Shown here in pieces: positions 4,940 to 5,574 of a stretch of DNA of 5,574 nt. Position 1 is the stretch's first letter. The number at the start of each line of letters is the position of its first letter. Under the pieces are notes generated by a model that made no database searches, was not told the DNA's origin, and was given only the letters and a program-made list of their open reading frames with translations. The stretch comes from Candidatus Methanosuratincola sp. GTDB taxonomy: Archaea; Thermoproteota; Methanomethylicia; Methanomethylicales; Methanomethylicaceae. Made by a program: the position numbers and the translations under genes. The DNA is taken from the NCBI GenBank assembly GCA_029907755.1, contig JARYLH010000093.1, positions 1-5,574 of the forward strand. Direction: 5' to 3'.

Positions 4940-4949
4940 TTTTTATTTT
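4940..4949 (+). promoter_or_regulatory. TATA-like element of the zinc-finger gene
   Basis: TTTTTATTTT lies about 31 nt before the ATG at 4976, preceded by the purine-rich GAAAGG as a possible BRE. It is consistent with a very short leader and gives the zinc-finger gene a start independent of the divergent neighbour. Confidence 0.4.
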
Positions 4950-4975
4950 CAAGGCAGGAAGTTTTCTCGATCAAA

Positions 4976-5149
4976 ATGGTGAAAGGGGTCTGCTGTATCT
5001 GTCACAAGAATATTGGGGGATTTTTTGAAGAGAGGGCATGGAGGTGCGAAAGTTGCGGCAGACTCTACTGCAAAAAGTGCGCACCCAAAAGGAAAGGGTT
5101 GATATCCGACCACCCGGTGTGCCCAAGGTGTGGGAGGATGCTGAAGTAA
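4976..5149 (+). CDS. 57-aa cross-brace (FYVE/RING-like) zinc-finger protein
   Basis: ATG at 4976 gives MVKGVCCICHKNIG and so on; an earlier in-frame ATG at 4922 would add 18 residues that run through the TATA element, so it is rejected. Four CxxC pairs fill the protein: Cys6/9, Cys24/27, Cys32/35 and Cys49/52, with spacings 14, 4 and 13 between pairs. This order, and the sequence WRCESCGRLYCKKCAPKR, looks like the two-zinc cross-brace of FYVE/RING-type or AN1-like fingers, in which pairs 1+3 and 2+4 each bind one zinc. Cys7 is extra. There is no other domain, so it is a bare finger, probably an adaptor for protein or nucleic acid. The RRHHCR phosphoinositide motif of eukaryotic FYVE is absent. 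Role unknown. Confidence 0.83.
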   Translation: MVKGVCCICHKNIGGFFEERAWRCESCGRLYCKKCAPKRKGLISDHPVCPRCGRMLK

Positions 5150-5180
5150 TTTCAGGTTTGATCACCGAAAATGAACATAT

Positions 5181-5212
5181 ATCTGTTGATTAAAAAATAA
5201 AAATCAGTAGAT
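5181..5212. repeat. Imperfect inverted repeat in an AT-rich gap
   Basis: ATCTGTTGATT (5181-5191) pairs with AATCAGTAGAT (5202-5212) at 9 of 11 positions around a 10-nt A-rich loop. It sits 31 nt after the zinc-finger stop and could be a weak terminator or a protein-binding palindrome. The rest of 5150-5325 is AT-rich with no convincing gene, apart from a possible 26-codon frame at 5324-5244. Confidence 0.3.
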
Positions 5213-5243
5213 TGGAGATTATTTTTCCTAAGACCTTTGTGAA

Positions 5244-5324
5244 TTACTTCTGCATCGGCGCTTCGACAACGAATAACCTGGGCAAAATTAGAGTGGAAAA
5301 CAAAAATTTTAACCTATTTATCAT
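5244..5324 (-). CDS. Possible 26-aa micro-ORF after the HTH gene
   Basis: ATG at 5324-5322 begins one base after the TAA of the HTH gene and runs to TAA at 5246-5244. The product has a basic/hydrophobic start (MINRLKFLFSTLILPRLFVV) and ends EAPMQK, a possible single hydrophobic segment. Tight spacing suggests translational coupling, but a frame this short in AT-rich DNA can occur by chance and there is no Shine-Dalgarno of its own. Confidence 0.2.
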   Translation of the reverse strand: MINRLKFLFSTLILPRLFVVEAPMQK

Positions 5325-5325
5325 A

Positions 5326-5574
5326 TTATATCTTACTTACAATATCATTAAATTCCTTTGAGAGTTGTTTCAGTTGGTCTTTCGTCCAAGCGCGTTTTAT
5401 CTCCAAGAGTGCCTGGAGTATCCTGGCTGTTACCTCGTCATTTGGGTAGCATCTCTTTTCAGTAGCCAGGTACCTGTAAAGCTGCGGCCTTGAGATCTTA
5501 GTCATCTTCGAGGTTTTGTAAATGGAGCCGTAAACCTCCAGGAGGCTTTTCAAGAAAAGGATCCGGTACTCATT
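5326..5574 (-). CDS. Helix-turn-helix protein, N-terminus beyond the window
   Basis: The frame is open to the right edge, reading NEYRILFLKSLLEVYG and so on; a TTG at 5553 could start it, but the residues before continue the same amphipathic helix, so I treat it as 5'-partial. The core GSIYKTSKMTKISRPQLYRY has the pattern of a helix-turn-helix: a first helix, a turn at K-I-S, and a recognition helix RPQLYRYLAT. This is followed by a turn with CYPNDEVTARILQALLEI, as in Xre-like or archaeal recombinase-associated DNA-binding domains in which D/E-V-x-x-R-I-L follows the HTH. The last 25 residues are a charged helix (TKDQLKQLSKEFNDIV). It is probably a small DNA-binding regulator; the missing N-terminal part could add another domain. 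Confidence 0.65.
   Translation of the reverse strand, partial: NEYRILFLKSLLEVYGSIYKTSKMTKISRPQLYRYLATEKRCYPNDEVTARILQALLEIKRAWTKDQLKQLSKEFNDIVSKI

Noticed and set aside
5150..5325. C/D box or other small RNA in the AT-rich gap
   Set aside because: No matched C (RUGAUGA) and D (CUGA) boxes at suitable spacing were found on either strand.
1..5574. CRISPR array, insertion sequence or attachment site
   Set aside because: No regularly spaced repeats, transposase motifs or terminal repeats were seen, and the tRNA 3' end has no visible direct-repeat copy in the window.

Overview
This window is almost certainly from an archaeon. It encodes TiaS, an enzyme known only from archaea, and a stand-alone Lrp/AsnC ligand-binding domain protein. 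It also has an initiator tRNA gene with an intron that folds into a canonical bulge-helix-bulge, TATA/BRE-type promoters, several leaderless or nearly leaderless starts, and TTG/GTG start codons. Short, densely packed genes on both strands and heavy AGG arginine use fit a TACK-like lineage, but no gene here fixes the phylum, so I leave that open.

Layout, left to right. (1) Bases 2-490 hold the 3' part of a polytopic membrane protein gene (+), which enters from outside the window. (2) A previously easy-to-miss 43-residue basic protein lies on the - strand at 502-633. (3) tsr3 (-, 722-1249) encodes the rRNA aminocarboxypropyltransferase; it diverges from (4) a two-gene operon (+) of a RAM-domain protein (1316-1552) and tiaS (1559-2890). 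(5) A 92-residue unknown gene (-, 2843-3121) overlaps the 3' end of tiaS tail-to-tail and lies just downstream of (6) the initiator tRNA-Met(CAU) gene (-, 3175-3270) with an 18-nt intron. (7) Then come a 112-residue-class unknown protein (+), a 49-residue TTG-started protein with a strong Shine-Dalgarno (-, 3750-3899), and a glutaredoxin-like CxxC protein (+, 4024-4290). (8) At 4309-4880 (-) is a gene of a conserved unknown family that is broken by a one-base frameshift. It diverges from (9) a 57-residue cross-brace zinc finger (+, 4976-5149). (10) An AT-rich intergenic stretch follows, then a helix-turn-helix protein (-) that runs out of the right edge.

The functional thread is decoding and ribosome maturation. 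Tsr3 modifies the small-subunit rRNA near the P site, TiaS modifies the CAU anticodon of tRNA-Ile2, and the initiator tRNA itself has a CAU anticodon and enters at the P site. I see no clear defence system, CRISPR array, IS element or integrated element. The unusual material is the intron-bearing initiator tRNA, the split conserved gene, and several micro-proteins.
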